Assembly: GCF_001957135.1 (NCBI RefSeq)
Contig: NZ_MPHK01000001.1
Coordinates: 62,001 to 126,000 of the forward strand
DNA from: Shewanella sp. UCD-KL21
GTDB taxonomy: Bacteria; Pseudomonadota; Gammaproteobacteria; Enterobacterales; Shewanellaceae
Reading direction: 5' to 3'
DNA: 64,000 nt
The notes under the pieces are model-generated. The model ran no database searches, was not told the DNA's origin, and was given only the letters and a program-made list of their open reading frames with translations. This document shows, piece by piece, positions 16,406 to 25,817 of this stretch. Every line of letters starts with the position of its first letter. Within the stretch, counting starts at the first letter, position 1. A program made the position numbers and the translations under genes.

Positions 16406-18571
16406 TTATTTTGAGTCTACTAAGGGGAATATCAGCACGAACTTAACCCCACTGCCATCGGCTAGATTCTTAGCCTTAATGCTGCCTTGGTGAAACTCAG
16501 TCACTAATCTTGCAATGTACAAACCTAGCCCTAGATGCGGTTTGGCTTGCACGCCTTGTGGACGGATTGACACCATAGATTCAAAGATCTGCGCTGTCAT
16601 GTCTGCAGGCAATAATGGTCCTTGGTTAGCCAGTTCGATAATCGCAGTTTTAGCGCTGCGTTTAAGTGTCAGCCTTATAGGATCATCAGCACTGAACTCA
16701 ATGGCGTTATTAATCAGTTTATCCATCAGCTGCGCTATGTATTCAGGTACGCCGAACATGGTCATTGGGCCATCATCAATGTCTAGGGTAAATTGAGTAT
16801 CAGGGTAGGTATATTGATAACCTTGCATGCAGCCGCTAATAACTTGTGTTAATGAAAACTGGCTTTGCTCTGCATGGGATAAACTGGCTTCTAAGCGAGT
16901 TGCTTCACTTAAGTTATTTAAGATTAAATGCAAACGGCTGACACCTTCTTGAGCGCGAGCGACGTATTTTTCACTGGCGGGCTCAAGTTGTTGCAAGCTT
17001 AAATGCTCAAGGGATGAACGCACTACGGCCACAGGGGTACGTAGTTCGTGTGACAGCCTTGATGACATGTTCTCTAAGTAGTGGGTGTATTGACCTAAAC
17101 GGCCAACAATATTGGCAAAGCTGCGAGATAAATCGCCAATTTCATCACGGGTTTTAGAGGGGACGATTTGCTGTCTCACTCGGCCTTGGCTATCAATAGC
17201 TTGTTCTGATTGATCTCTGAGTTTACGAATGCGGCTTGAAATGCTGGATGCAAAGATAAACAGCGCCAAGGTGCCCATACTCATGATGGTTAAAATCACA
17301 TTAAACAGTTTTTCTAGCGCGCGGTTACGTAAGGTACGAATACCATGGGTGGTTTCTTCTGCAATGACAGCGCCCATGACCTTGTCATCAATCCAGATAG
17401 GACTGGCCGCGGCTAATACCACCGCTTTACTGTCAGGTGTTAAGCGCCAGGTTGAGCCTTGTTTTCCATTAAGGGCTTGTTGAATATGACTGCCACTTAA
17501 CTCGGTTGAGTCTTGCAATGAATCGACAAAATCCTGCGGCGGTTTAGTGAGAATTTTATAATATAGCGGCAATAGGTAATCAGTTTTAAATTGCCCCCAA
17601 ATGCTTGGCACACGGGTGTCATCTAAGCTTGATGACCAAAGATTATTGCTGGCGCGAATGTCACCCGATTTAGCTAATACCCGGCCATGATTATCAACCA
17701 CCCAAATACGCGAGCTGTTATGACTCATACCTTTGATGATGTTTTCAATTTCAGGTGATGGCACTAACACTGTGCCTAAATGCGCCACTGAATCGATAGC
17801 TGAGGTACCGATAATGGTATTCACTGTACGGGTTTGGCTGTCATCAACATTGTAAATGGCGAATCCGAGTTTACTGCCTAGCATATTTAGCGGCATTCTA
17901 AATTCAATGTTATAACCACTATCGGTGGCAAGCCATTGTCCTTGAATGCGAATTTCTGGGGTGACGGGCATTGATTGAGTTGGATCTTGTGGCAGCTCAA
18001 AGGCACTTAACCAACCGTCTTGCGTGTTGGCGACAATATAACGCTTAAATTGGCCATCAGGTGTTTGAGTGGCAATCACTAAATGATCGTTTTTATCTAC
18101 CCGTAAGCTATTTTTACTACGATAGACCAGATGCTTATCGGCAACCTCAAAAAATCCATACAAATAGCCGGCGTATTTACCCACCATGTGACTAAAGTGA
18201 ATATCAACGACTTGGTTTTCATTACGATTAAAAATCACGTGATCACTGCCATAATTGATCACTCTATGCTGATATTGCTGCCAATCAGCCAGTTTACCAT
18301 CGAGTTGAATCGGCCCTGAAAGTGGATAGGCATATAAGTCGCGGCCTTTTTCAACCTGACTTAAAAAACTGGCTTGGTGATTAAACAGTTTCGGGCGTTC
18401 ATGTAATGCGGTGGCTAAGGCTTGAGTAGTACCCACCAAGGTTTTTTCTTGGCCGTGGCGCAGGTATTTTTCCATTTCCCACACGTATTCATAGCCAAGC
18501 CAAGGTAAGCACAGCAAAAATAGCGATAAGATAACGACTTTAGCGCGCAGGCCGATGGGAATATTAAACAT
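16406..18571 (-). CDS. pdsS: Sortase-system sensor histidine kinase
   Basis: Start taken at the ATG that overlaps the regulator stop (TAATG), giving 721 residues. Helix 1 (about 10-28) and a second helix near 435-455 bracket a large periplasmic domain, followed by HAMP, the H box SHELRTPVAVVRSS near residue 507, N box LINNAIEFSAD and G box GLGLYIARLV. The first part of the periplasmic region (LDGKLADWQQY, then GYNIEFRMPLNMLGSKLGFAIYNVDD) resembles a family 9 carbohydrate-binding-like domain. It matches the kinase of the proteobacterial dedicated sortase system, a family found only beside this type of sortase. The signal is unknown. Confidence 0.88.
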   Translation of the reverse strand: MFNIPIGLRAKVVILSLFLLCLPWLGYEYVWEMEKYLRHGQEKTLVGTTQALATALHERPKLFNHQASFLSQVEKGRDLYAYPLSGPIQLDGKLADWQQYQHRVINYGSDHVIFNRNENQVVDIHFSHMVGKYAGYLYGFFEVADKHLVYRSKNSLRVDKNDHLVIATQTPDGQFKRYIVANTQDGWLSAFELPQDPTQSMPVTPEIRIQGQWLATDSGYNIEFRMPLNMLGSKLGFAIYNVDDSQTRTVNTIIGTSAIDSVAHLGTVLVPSPEIENIIKGMSHNSSRIWVVDNHGRVLAKSGDIRASNNLWSSSLDDTRVPSIWGQFKTDYLLPLYYKILTKPPQDFVDSLQDSTELSGSHIQQALNGKQGSTWRLTPDSKAVVLAAASPIWIDDKVMGAVIAEETTHGIRTLRNRALEKLFNVILTIMSMGTLALFIFASSISSRIRKLRDQSEQAIDSQGRVRQQIVPSKTRDEIGDLSRSFANIVGRLGQYTHYLENMSSRLSHELRTPVAVVRSSLEHLSLQQLEPASEKYVARAQEGVSRLHLILNNLSEATRLEASLSHAEQSQFSLTQVISGCMQGYQYTYPDTQFTLDIDDGPMTMFGVPEYIAQLMDKLINNAIEFSADDPIRLTLKRSAKTAIIELANQGPLLPADMTAQIFESMVSIRPQGVQAKPHLGLGLYIARLVTEFHQGSIKAKNLADGSGVKFVLIFPLVDSK

Positions 18572-19263
18572 TAACTGACACTGTCCCAGCGATAACCCAT
18601 GCCATACACGGTATCGATGCAATTAAAGTCTTTATCGGCAGTTAAAAACTTTTTACGAATACGTTTAACGTGGGAGGTAATGGTACTGTCATCGACAAAT
18701 ATTTTAGCTTCTTGCATTAAGTCTTGGCGACTGCGCACATGACCTGGATGTTTTGCCATTGCGTGTACCATCCAAAACTCAGTCACGGTTAATTCAATGG
18801 GCTGCTGCTGCCAATACACTTGAATACGGTTGCCATCAATGGTGAGCTTGCCATGTTCAATCAGGTTATCTTCAACGCTTGCTGCGCCAATCAGCTCTGA
18901 GCGTCTAAATAAAGCGGCAATGCGAGCAATTAAGTGCGGAAAGCTGACATCTTTTGATAGGTAATCATCGGCGCCTAATCTCAGGCCACAAACGGTATCA
19001 AAGTCGCTGTCTCGGGCGGTTAAAAAGATGATAGGCAAACTGCTAGACATAGATCGCAGTGACTGACATAAGGTAAAGCCGCCATCTATTTCAGCCTCAA
19101 GGCCAATATCAATAATGGCTAGATCAGGTAAACGGGCATTAAAAGCCAACATGGCTGCAGGGCGGTTAGCATAACCCTGTACGCTATAGCCTTGCTGTTG
19201 CAGTAACTCTTTATAGTTTTCTCTAATGGCTACTTCATCTTCTACAATCGCAATTCTTTTCAT
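18571..19263 (-). CDS. pdsR: Sortase-system response regulator, OmpR/PhoB type
   Basis: 230 residues. The receiver has acidic residues E8-D9, phospho-acceptor D52 (LAIIDIGLE), Thr 82 and Lys 104 (DDYLSKD). The C-terminal winged helix (about 130-228) has LTVTEFWMVHAMAKHPGHVRSRQDLMQEA and the recognition helix DDSTITSHVKRIRKKF, then YGMGYRW in the wing. The last base of its stop overlaps the kinase start, so the two are translationally coupled. By family it controls the divergent sortase genes. PhoB-type regulators bind direct repeats 11 bp apart, and such repeats lie in the adjoining intergenic region. Confidence 0.92.
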   Translation of the reverse strand: MKRIAIVEDEVAIRENYKELLQQQGYSVQGYANRPAAMLAFNARLPDLAIIDIGLEAEIDGGFTLCQSLRSMSSSLPIIFLTARDSDFDTVCGLRLGADDYLSKDVSFPHLIARIAALFRRSELIGAASVEDNLIEHGKLTIDGNRIQVYWQQQPIELTVTEFWMVHAMAKHPGHVRSRQDLMQEAKIFVDDSTITSHVKRIRKKFLTADKDFNCIDTVYGMGYRWDSVS

Positions 19264-19335
19264 ATCACCATCTTTGTTTTGTCTTATATGGCTGACTATA
19301 CATTATTTTTATGGCCAAAAAAGCGCTCCCTAGCA

Positions 19336-19396
19336 ATTGCCATATTGTTGCCACATTTCATCGCTGCATTGCCACTTTTACGCCCCTAAATTGCCA
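19336..19396. promoter_or_regulatory. Candidate regulator operator: four ATTGCCA half-sites in helical phase
   Basis: ATTGCCA at 19336-19342, GTTGCCA at 19347-19353, ATTGCCA at 19368-19374 and ATTGCCA at 19390-19396, all in the same direction. Start-to-start distances are 11, 21 and 22 bp, so all fall on one face of the helix. The first pair is exactly 7-4-7, the geometry of PhoB/OmpR-type boxes. They sit between the kinase-regulator arm and the ompA-substrate-sortase arm. Confidence 0.6.
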
Positions 19397-19479
19397 TTTC
19401 AATGCTGTTTAATAGTTTCATCGAATGAGCAAACACTTCATTCAAATTTAATTATTAATCTGACATAAAGGACAACACC

Positions 19480-20289
19480 ATGAAAAAGCAATTAATCACC
19501 CTCGCAGTTATCAGCAGCTTATCGTTTGCTAGCATCGCTCACTTACACGCCGATGAAATGGAGCCTGCGATTAATTCAACCACTAATTCAAGTGACGTTT
19601 TAGACCAAACAGCAGAAAGAGAGCACACCGAAGAGTTAGTCGGCTTGTCATCTGGGGCCATATTAGGCGCTGTGGTAGGCGGGCCAGTTGGCGCCATCGT
19701 TGGCAGCTTTGTTGGGGTCCTTATCGGTAAGACTGTGGGTGATGAAACTGAAATTGAAACGCAAAATGAGTTACTTGCTAAGCAACAACAGGCAATCGAG
19801 CTACAAACATATGAACTCACGGCGCTGCATGAAAAGCAGCAGTCTTTGGCGGAGGTCAATGATGAATATATACAAGTGCAGACGCAATTAGCTGATTTGC
19901 GCCAAGCTGAAGAGCAAAAAATGCAAGAGCTGGCCATCGGGCTTAATGTGCAATTCAAAACCGGCTCAGCCACTATCGAGCCACATTTTGAACAGCAGCT
20001 CGATGATGTTGCTTATGTGATGGCATTGTCACCTGATTTAATGTTGGATTTAACCGGTTACGCTGACCGCCGCGGTGACAGTAAATTTAACCAAGCGCTA
20101 TCAGAGCAGCGTTTAATAGCAGTGACCAAGTATTTGGCTAATCAAGGCATAGCTGATGAACGCTTACATGCCAAAGCTTATGGCGCTACAGCGCCTTTAC
20201 ATGAGCAACAAAATTTTGAAAATGACTTTTTTGATCGCCGTGTAACCTTGAAAATCATGCCAATTGGTGAAGCCTTAGCAGCAAATTAA
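19480..20289 (+). CDS. pdsO: Sortase-associated OmpA-like protein PdsO
   Basis: 269 residues: signal peptide (about 1-24, ending HLHADE), a Gly-zipper segment (LSSGAILGAVVGGPVGAIVGSFVGVLIGKTVG, about 56-87) that may insert in or oligomerise at a membrane, a Gln-rich coiled coil (about 90-150), and a C-terminal OmpA-like peptidoglycan-binding domain (LNVQFKTGSATIEPHF; DLTGYADRRGDSKFNQALSEQR; AKAYGATAPL). This is the layout of the OmpA-like partner found with proteobacterial dedicated sortases. It would tie the envelope layer to peptidoglycan near the sorted protein. First gene of the plus-strand arm, with a GACAAC-like leader and ATG. Confidence 0.88.
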   Translation: MKKQLITLAVISSLSFASIAHLHADEMEPAINSTTNSSDVLDQTAEREHTEELVGLSSGAILGAVVGGPVGAIVGSFVGVLIGKTVGDETEIETQNELLAKQQQAIELQTYELTALHEKQQSLAEVNDEYIQVQTQLADLRQAEEQKMQELAIGLNVQFKTGSATIEPHFEQQLDDVAYVMALSPDLMLDLTGYADRRGDSKFNQALSEQRLIAVTKYLANQGIADERLHAKAYGATAPLHEQQNFENDFFDRRVTLKIMPIGEALAAN

Positions 20290-20371
20290 TATGACGATAA
20301 ATTCAGCGTAAACCTTGGGCTTGTGAGAATGAATGTCTTGAGGTTTACGCTAATTTCATGGAGATAAAACA

Positions 20372-22684
20372 ATGAATATTAGTGTTAATCGTCATAGGGT
20401 GCATTACCTTTGCTCGAGCTTAATTTTACTGGGTTTAGTGATTTTGAATGTGCTATTTCCAGTATATGCAATGCCATCAAGTGAAGCAGATGGGCGCTCT
20501 GATGAGATAACCCAGGGCGTGCTTGAATATATACAAGATGGTGAAATCCACTATAGCTTGCCTTTATCCACTGATGTGTCAATGAAAGTATCTGGCTGGG
20601 TTAATCGCGTTAAGGTTAAGCAAACCTTTACCAATAACACCCAAAGCTGGATAAACGGTAAGTACCATTTTCCGTTATCCCATAATGGAGCGGTGGACCA
20701 AATGCGGTTAGTCATTGGCGAGCGTATTATTGAAGGCGAAGTACAACCTAAATTACAAGCCAAAGCCACCTTTGAAAAAGCCAAAGCTGCAGGTAAGCGT
20801 GCCAGTTTAGTGAGTCAGCAAAGGGTGAATATTTTTACCACAGAAGTGGCGAATTTAGCCCCTAACGAGTCCGTGACTGTCGAGATTAGTTATCAAGAAA
20901 AACTTAATTATAAAGAGGGTCTATTTAGTTTGCGATTTCCAATGACCATTACGCCGCGTTATTCGCCAACAGCCTTATCAGAGCAAGCTTTAGTAGGTAA
21001 TAGTGCTAGCAGTCAGAACTCAAGTGAAAGTCCTAGTCAGCAACAGCGCCACAACCGTTTTGGCATGTTTGAGTCTATTGCTGAAATGCTACCTGAGGTG
21101 CTAACTGGCTTTAATTCGAATAACTTTGCAGAAGGGGCTGTAACTGATGGTGCCACTTCGGATTCTACTGGCAATATCATGGTTAATATTAATGTCGAAT
21201 TAAATACAGGTTTTGAACTTGGTGCGGTAACCAGTCCGTATCACAAAATTAAAGCAGCGCCAGTGGCAGGCAAGCAGCAATGGACGGTAGAACTTGAACG
21301 CGCCGTGGTTGCCAATCAAGATTTTGTATTGAATTGGAAGCCAGTTGATGCAGCAACATCTGATAATGCAAATCATGCTGAGCTGAGGTTACCGCTGCCA
21401 TCAGTATTTATGCAACAAGGGCTCACTCATCAATCGACAGCGCTTACCTCAGCTAAAAACAGTATCAACAATCAAGATCATTACGGCTTAGTAATGTTAA
21501 CGCCGCCACCAGTTAAAGGGCTTAGTGGCGTCGCTGCTCGCGAGTTAATTCTGGTCATTGATACTTCTGGGTCTATGGAAGGGGACTCTATAGTGCAAGC
21601 CAAACAGGCTTTACTGTCTGCACTTGCTGGGTTAAGAACGAAAGATAAGTTTAATATCATTGAGTTTAATCATCAGCTAACCAAACTATCAAGCAAGTCA
21701 TTACAGGCTAACAGCGGTAATATTGCTAAAGCCAATCAATTTGTCCAAGGATTACAAGCCAATGGCGGCACTGAAATGAGTATGGCGCTTTCTGCATCTT
21801 TGCTTATTCAAGACCAAAGCAATCAAATCGGTAGCGAAACCGCGTTACGTCAGGTGATATTTATTACTGATGGCGCGGTGAGTAACGAGCAAGGTTTATT
21901 TAAGCAAATCGAAGCCGATTTAGGTCAAAGTCGATTATTCACTGTTGGGATTGGCTCAGCCCCCAATGGGCATTTTATGGAGCGCGCTGCCATGTTTGGC
22001 CGTGGCACTTACACCTACATTGGTAAAACGGCGGAGGTAAAACAAAAAATAGATAGGTTACTGCAAAAGATTGAGCAACCAGTGGCAACTGATGTCAAAG
22101 TCACTTATCAAGATGGCACCGTTCCTGATCACTGGCCGGCAAGAATACCAGATTTATATAATGATGAACCAATCTTAGTAAGCGTTAAATCTCCGGCATA
22201 CAATCGGCAAGATTTTGTTATATCAGGCGTGACTAATGGCGAATATTGGCAACTGCAAGTACGCAACCCGCTACAGAATAGTCATTTAGATAATTCAGAT
22301 CATGAGGCCGCAGGGTTAGATCTTATCTGGGCGAATGCGCATATCAATGCCATTGAAGCCACCCAAACTCGGGCGAACAGTGAACGGATAAAGCAGCAAG
22401 TGGAAGCATTAGGGATGAAGTATCATCTGGTTACCTCGCAAACAAGTCTAGTGGCGGTCGATAAAACCCCGGTTAACTTTGCTCCTGAATTTAACCCTGA
22501 TCACCAAGTAAAGCCACATCTACCAAAGGGATTACAAAAAGCAGGTGTCTTGCCACAAACAGCAACATCGAGCCGCTTGAATATCTTGATTGGGTTGAGC
22601 TTGTTATTGATTGCACTATTACATGGGCTTTGGCTTAAGCAATGTCTTCCGGGACAGCGGTTACTCATGCCTAAGCATAAATAA
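20372..22684 (+). CDS. VIT/vWA sortase substrate with LPQTA sorting tail
   Basis: 770 residues: N-terminal membrane signal (about 15-35), a VIT domain (about 50-185, with SGWVNRVKVKQTF and YHFPLSHNGAVDQM), a von Willebrand A domain with MIDAS motif DTSGSME starting at Asp 397, and a C-terminal region. The tail is a textbook sorting signal: LPQTA at 727-731, a hydrophobic helix (about 737-755) and a basic end. This is the conserved target of the marine proteobacterial sortase. The vWA domain suggests metal-dependent adhesion or protein binding. What it is joined to in a Gram-negative envelope is unknown. Twelve nt separate it from the sortase. Confidence 0.92.
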   Translation: MNISVNRHRVHYLCSSLILLGLVILNVLFPVYAMPSSEADGRSDEITQGVLEYIQDGEIHYSLPLSTDVSMKVSGWVNRVKVKQTFTNNTQSWINGKYHFPLSHNGAVDQMRLVIGERIIEGEVQPKLQAKATFEKAKAAGKRASLVSQQRVNIFTTEVANLAPNESVTVEISYQEKLNYKEGLFSLRFPMTITPRYSPTALSEQALVGNSASSQNSSESPSQQQRHNRFGMFESIAEMLPEVLTGFNSNNFAEGAVTDGATSDSTGNIMVNINVELNTGFELGAVTSPYHKIKAAPVAGKQQWTVELERAVVANQDFVLNWKPVDAATSDNANHAELRLPLPSVFMQQGLTHQSTALTSAKNSINNQDHYGLVMLTPPPVKGLSGVAARELILVIDTSGSMEGDSIVQAKQALLSALAGLRTKDKFNIIEFNHQLTKLSSKSLQANSGNIAKANQFVQGLQANGGTEMSMALSASLLIQDQSNQIGSETALRQVIFITDGAVSNEQGLFKQIEADLGQSRLFTVGIGSAPNGHFMERAAMFGRGTYTYIGKTAEVKQKIDRLLQKIEQPVATDVKVTYQDGTVPDHWPARIPDLYNDEPILVSVKSPAYNRQDFVISGVTNGEYWQLQVRNPLQNSHLDNSDHEAAGLDLIWANAHINAIEATQTRANSERIKQQVEALGMKYHLVTSQTSLVAVDKTPVNFAPEFNPDHQVKPHLPKGLQKAGVLPQTATSSRLNILIGLSLLLIALLHGLWLKQCLPGQRLLMPKHK

Positions 22685-22695
22685 GGAGCGCTGCG

Positions 22696-23295
22696 TTGAT
22701 AAGTTTAAAAATGCTCATCCCTTGTAGTTTAGCCGTCATAGGAATCAGTTTTTTGTCACATGGAGCCTATATGCAAGTTAAAGCGAATTTTGCTCAATAT
22801 TTAATTGAACAAGCATGGAATAAAACCCTGCAAGACCAAACACCCCATAAGCCATGGAGCTGGGCTGATACGCATCCAGTTGGCAAGTTAATGCTTTATG
22901 CAGATAAAGAAACAGACTTATATCCACTTGGCCAGCCAATGTTTGTACTGGCGGGTGCTTCAGGTCGTAATCTGGCGTTTGGCCCGAGTTTAATGCTTAA
23001 TAGTGCGGGGATAGGTGAGGCGGGGAATACCGTGATTGCAGGCCATAGAGACAGCCATTTTTCGCATCTACAGCAGGTGAAAAAAGGCGATATCGTAGAA
23101 TTAGAAACCGCAGCAGGGCAATTACAAAGTTACTTAATTACTGCGATTGATATTGTGCATGAGACCCAGACTGAGGTGTTAAATAGTACGATGGATAATC
23201 AGCTAACCTTAATCACCTGTTATCCCTTTGAAGATCTCTCATCAAATAGTGCATATCGATATGTGGTAACAGCAAAAGAGATTAACCACAGTTAG
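22696..23295 (+). CDS. Class GN sortase
   Basis: 199 residues with an N-terminal anchor helix (about 5-24) and the sortase beta-barrel. Catalytic residues are in place: His 117 (AGHRDSHF), Cys 175 (TLITCYP) and Arg 188 (YRYVV). It cleaves the substrate between Thr and the next residue of an LPxT-type motif and transfers it to an amine. Its single evident client is the gene directly upstream. Start is TTG at 22696 with AAGGAG seven bases before, so translation may be kept lower than that of the substrate. Last gene of the arm. Confidence 0.93.
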   Translation: MISLKMLIPCSLAVIGISFLSHGAYMQVKANFAQYLIEQAWNKTLQDQTPHKPWSWADTHPVGKLMLYADKETDLYPLGQPMFVLAGASGRNLAFGPSLMLNSAGIGEAGNTVIAGHRDSHFSHLQQVKKGDIVELETAAGQLQSYLITAIDIVHETQTEVLNSTMDNQLTLITCYPFEDLSSNSAYRYVVTAKEINHS

Positions 23296-23359
23296 TGGTT
23301 AATCAGTAAAGTGCTTAGTTTAAGCTGTGATGACTTACCACCGTTATTTAGTGTTAATT

Positions 23360-23403
23360 CGCTAAAACTTAAGTCACTAAAACTTAAGTCGCTAAAACTT
23401 AGT
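23360..23403. repeat. Tandem 15-bp repeat x3 at the end of the GGDEF gene
   Basis: CGCTAAAACTTAAGT, CACTAAAACTTAAGT and CGCTAAAACTTAGT in a row. The last copy overlaps the minus-strand stop of the GGDEF gene at 23399-23401, so repeat growth has reached the gene end. Confidence 0.85.
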
Positions 23404-24424
23404 GCGCCATTGGCATAACGCGGTTACGGCCCAAGCGTTTTGCTTGGTATAATAACTGATCAGCTGCTTCAATAAGCTGACTCGTTGTTTGTTTTTCTTG
23501 CCACTGCACAACCCCAAATGACGCATTAATATTATCTATTCGGGTGTCACTGCGCCTGTCTTTGACACTAAGTTTTTCAATGGAGCGTCTCATGGCTTCG
23601 GCTAATTGTCTGGCGATCCTTAATTGGCTATTAGGTACGATAATGGCAAATTCTTCACCGCCAAAACGGTATAACTTTACCCCTTCGCGACAAGATTCCT
23701 GTAGCCGTTTGGCCACAACTTTAAGAACTAAGTCCCCGAGCTGGTGGCCATAGGTATCATTAAATTCTTTAAAGTTATCAATGTCAGCCATAATTAAACA
23801 GCAGCCTTGGGACGATTGTGCAATAACTGCATTAATATCATCATTAAAGGCACGACGATTTAAGGTTTCGGTGAGTGCATCATACAGAACATCTTTTTCT
23901 GTTTTAGCGAGCTTTTGTTTTAAAGTATCAATTTCTGACTGCGCTTTATTAAGTTGCTCAGTGAAACTATCGCTACTTGATTGAATGTGCGCAGATTCTT
24001 TAACAATACTGCGCACCACAGTGACCAATTGCTCCAGTGAAAAATCTTGGTTTTCAAACTCAGTTAATTTACGGACATTTTTTTGTATTTGAGATTGAAA
24101 AGTGCTGGTGTCATGATGAGTATCTTTTATTGATTGTGATAACTCGCACACCATAGCATCAAGGTTTTGACGCATAGATCTGACATCTAACTCAACAGGA
24201 TCTGCGATATGTTGTCGATACAATAATTCGCTAGAAACAGGTGAGTATTGTTGATTTAGCTTGATGTTTTCATCAAGTGCCAGGTTTAGCTTGGGATTTG
24301 ATTCACTAACGTAGGCATACCAAAGCGCATAATTGGTCGGCGTGGTTGGAATGTTGTGCTTTAGCATCAATGGCACCGCTTTTTTAAGATGTAGCGCGGC
24401 AGTTTTCAATAAATTGTTAGACAT
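23399..24424 (-). CDS. Diguanylate cyclase with N-terminal helical sensor region
   Basis: 341 residues. The C-terminal 165 form a GGDEF domain with an intact active site YRFGGEEFAII and upstream DALTETLNRRAF and MADIDNFKEFNDTYGHQLGD (metal and GTP contacts). It should make cyclic di-GMP. No RxxD inhibitory site is evident five residues before GGEEF (the place reads CREGVKLYR). The N-terminal part is helical with HNIPTTPTNYALWYAYVSESNP, a pattern seen in many cytoplasmic Shewanella and Vibrio cyclases, then a coiled coil (about 150-180). It converges on the sortase genes, but no functional link can be read. Confidence 0.88.
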   Translation of the reverse strand: MSNNLLKTAALHLKKAVPLMLKHNIPTTPTNYALWYAYVSESNPKLNLALDENIKLNQQYSPVSSELLYRQHIADPVELDVRSMRQNLDAMVCELSQSIKDTHHDTSTFQSQIQKNVRKLTEFENQDFSLEQLVTVVRSIVKESAHIQSSSDSFTEQLNKAQSEIDTLKQKLAKTEKDVLYDALTETLNRRAFNDDINAVIAQSSQGCCLIMADIDNFKEFNDTYGHQLGDLVLKVVAKRLQESCREGVKLYRFGGEEFAIIVPNSQLRIARQLAEAMRRSIEKLSVKDRRSDTRIDNINASFGVVQWQEKQTTSQLIEAADQLLYQAKRLGRNRVMPMAH

Positions 24425-24613
24425 TCAACCCCTCAACAAAATAGGTAATAAAGCGAATGAACCAATTAGGTTTATCAATGAAATATAACAATTAATTAAT
24501 GTGATAGATATTTTGTTAGTAGGTTTTTTTGATAAACAGGCAAACCTTAAAGCAAAGATTGCCCGTTTATTGCTTGAAGGTATGACATTTTACTGTGATT
24601 AATATGCAGTTAT

Positions 24614-25501
24614 TTAAAAGCTGTAGGACACAGCAAACATAGGGCCAGTGAAACCATAGTTTATGTTGTAATCGAGGGTACGATATTCTTCATCTAAAAT
24701 ACTTCTAGATTGTTCAATATCAACATCGACATCATAATAGTTATAAGCCAGTGCTAATTGCCAGTTATCGCTAATTTTTGCCTGCACGCCAGCCCTGATG
24801 TCGACTAACGAACCTTTAAAATTATCATATTTGATCGCAAAATATTGTGCGTGGGCGCCAAATGTCCAGCCTGGATAAAATTCATAGTTGCCATATAAGC
24901 CGATATTAGGCAGAGGCGCGGTGATTGCATTATCAACAACTTTTGGAGTGAAGGTCGTGGTATCGCACAAACTATCAGGATCACTGTGACCTTCACATAA
25001 ACTAATATTACCTTCGAAAATGGTTTCAACAAACATGGTGTGAATACCAATCGATGCGCCGACAAAATATTGTTCACCTTGCCAAATATCATAACCATAA
25101 CCTAAACGGAGAATATCGATATTTAATGTGGTGGAAATAGTGGCACTGCCGTCAATAAGGTAATTCTGATCATTATCACCAAATTCAGGGATCTCTATGT
25201 CAAATCCCAGCTGTGGGGTGTCAGCATCTCGATGCAGGGATTTCCAATCAAGGTATATATTATGACGGTCTTTGAAGTGATAGCGGAATTCGAAAAAAGG
25301 CAGAAATTGGTCTTCTGTTAAAAGTAAGTCGTCCTCAAAATCAAGTAAATAGTAATTACCTGTATCTCTGGCACTTTTAACTAACATAGTGGAGTCTGAA
25401 TTGGCATAAAAAGCCCCTAGAGTAAATTTATACTCATCAGCAGACACACTGTTAGATATACATAGGGCTGTCAATAGACCTATAGGGACTCGCTTTAACA
25501 T
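24614..25501 (-). CDS. Outer membrane beta-barrel protein, unknown function
   Basis: About 295 residues from the ATG at 25501, chosen because GGAGAA sits five bases before it; a start nine codons upstream has no ribosome site. It has a signal peptide (MLKRVPIGLLTALCISNSVSA) and then alternating amphipathic strands ending ...GPMFAVSYSF, with the terminal Phe recognised by the BAM machinery. Pieces such as FFEFRYHFKDRHNIYLDWKS and LRLGYGYDIWQGEQYFVGASIGIH point to an 8-12 strand barrel. Two Cys in an extracellular loop (about 170-180) may form a disulfide. Monocistronic. Confidence 0.75.
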   Translation of the reverse strand: MLKRVPIGLLTALCISNSVSADEYKFTLGAFYANSDSTMLVKSARDTGNYYLLDFEDDLLLTEDQFLPFFEFRYHFKDRHNIYLDWKSLHRDADTPQLGFDIEIPEFGDNDQNYLIDGSATISTTLNIDILRLGYGYDIWQGEQYFVGASIGIHTMFVETIFEGNISLCEGHSDPDSLCDTTTFTPKVVDNAITAPLPNIGLYGNYEFYPGWTFGAHAQYFAIKYDNFKGSLVDIRAGVQAKISDNWQLALAYNYYDVDVDIEQSRSILDEEYRTLDYNINYGFTGPMFAVSYSF

Positions 25502-25817
25502 TATTTCTCCGCACTCTATGGGGCTCATTTGGCTAATAAATGAGGGTCGTGCATTATTATTTTTTTAGTTTTATTCGGGCAATATTTTAGTACCGAAACA
25601 TATTAGCATTATGTAACCAAATGTGAAGTTTTTGTTGTTAAAGGCGGCGGTTTATTTGATCTATTACAGGTTAACAAGCGTATTGGGCGAAAAATAAACG
25701 AAAGTCGCATTAAACCGGCTTGTTTAATGCGAATTTATAACCATAGCTGATAATAACTACATCCTAGAGGGGCACAGAACTGCTGTGGCAGATTGACACA
25801 ATTAAAAACTAAAGAGA

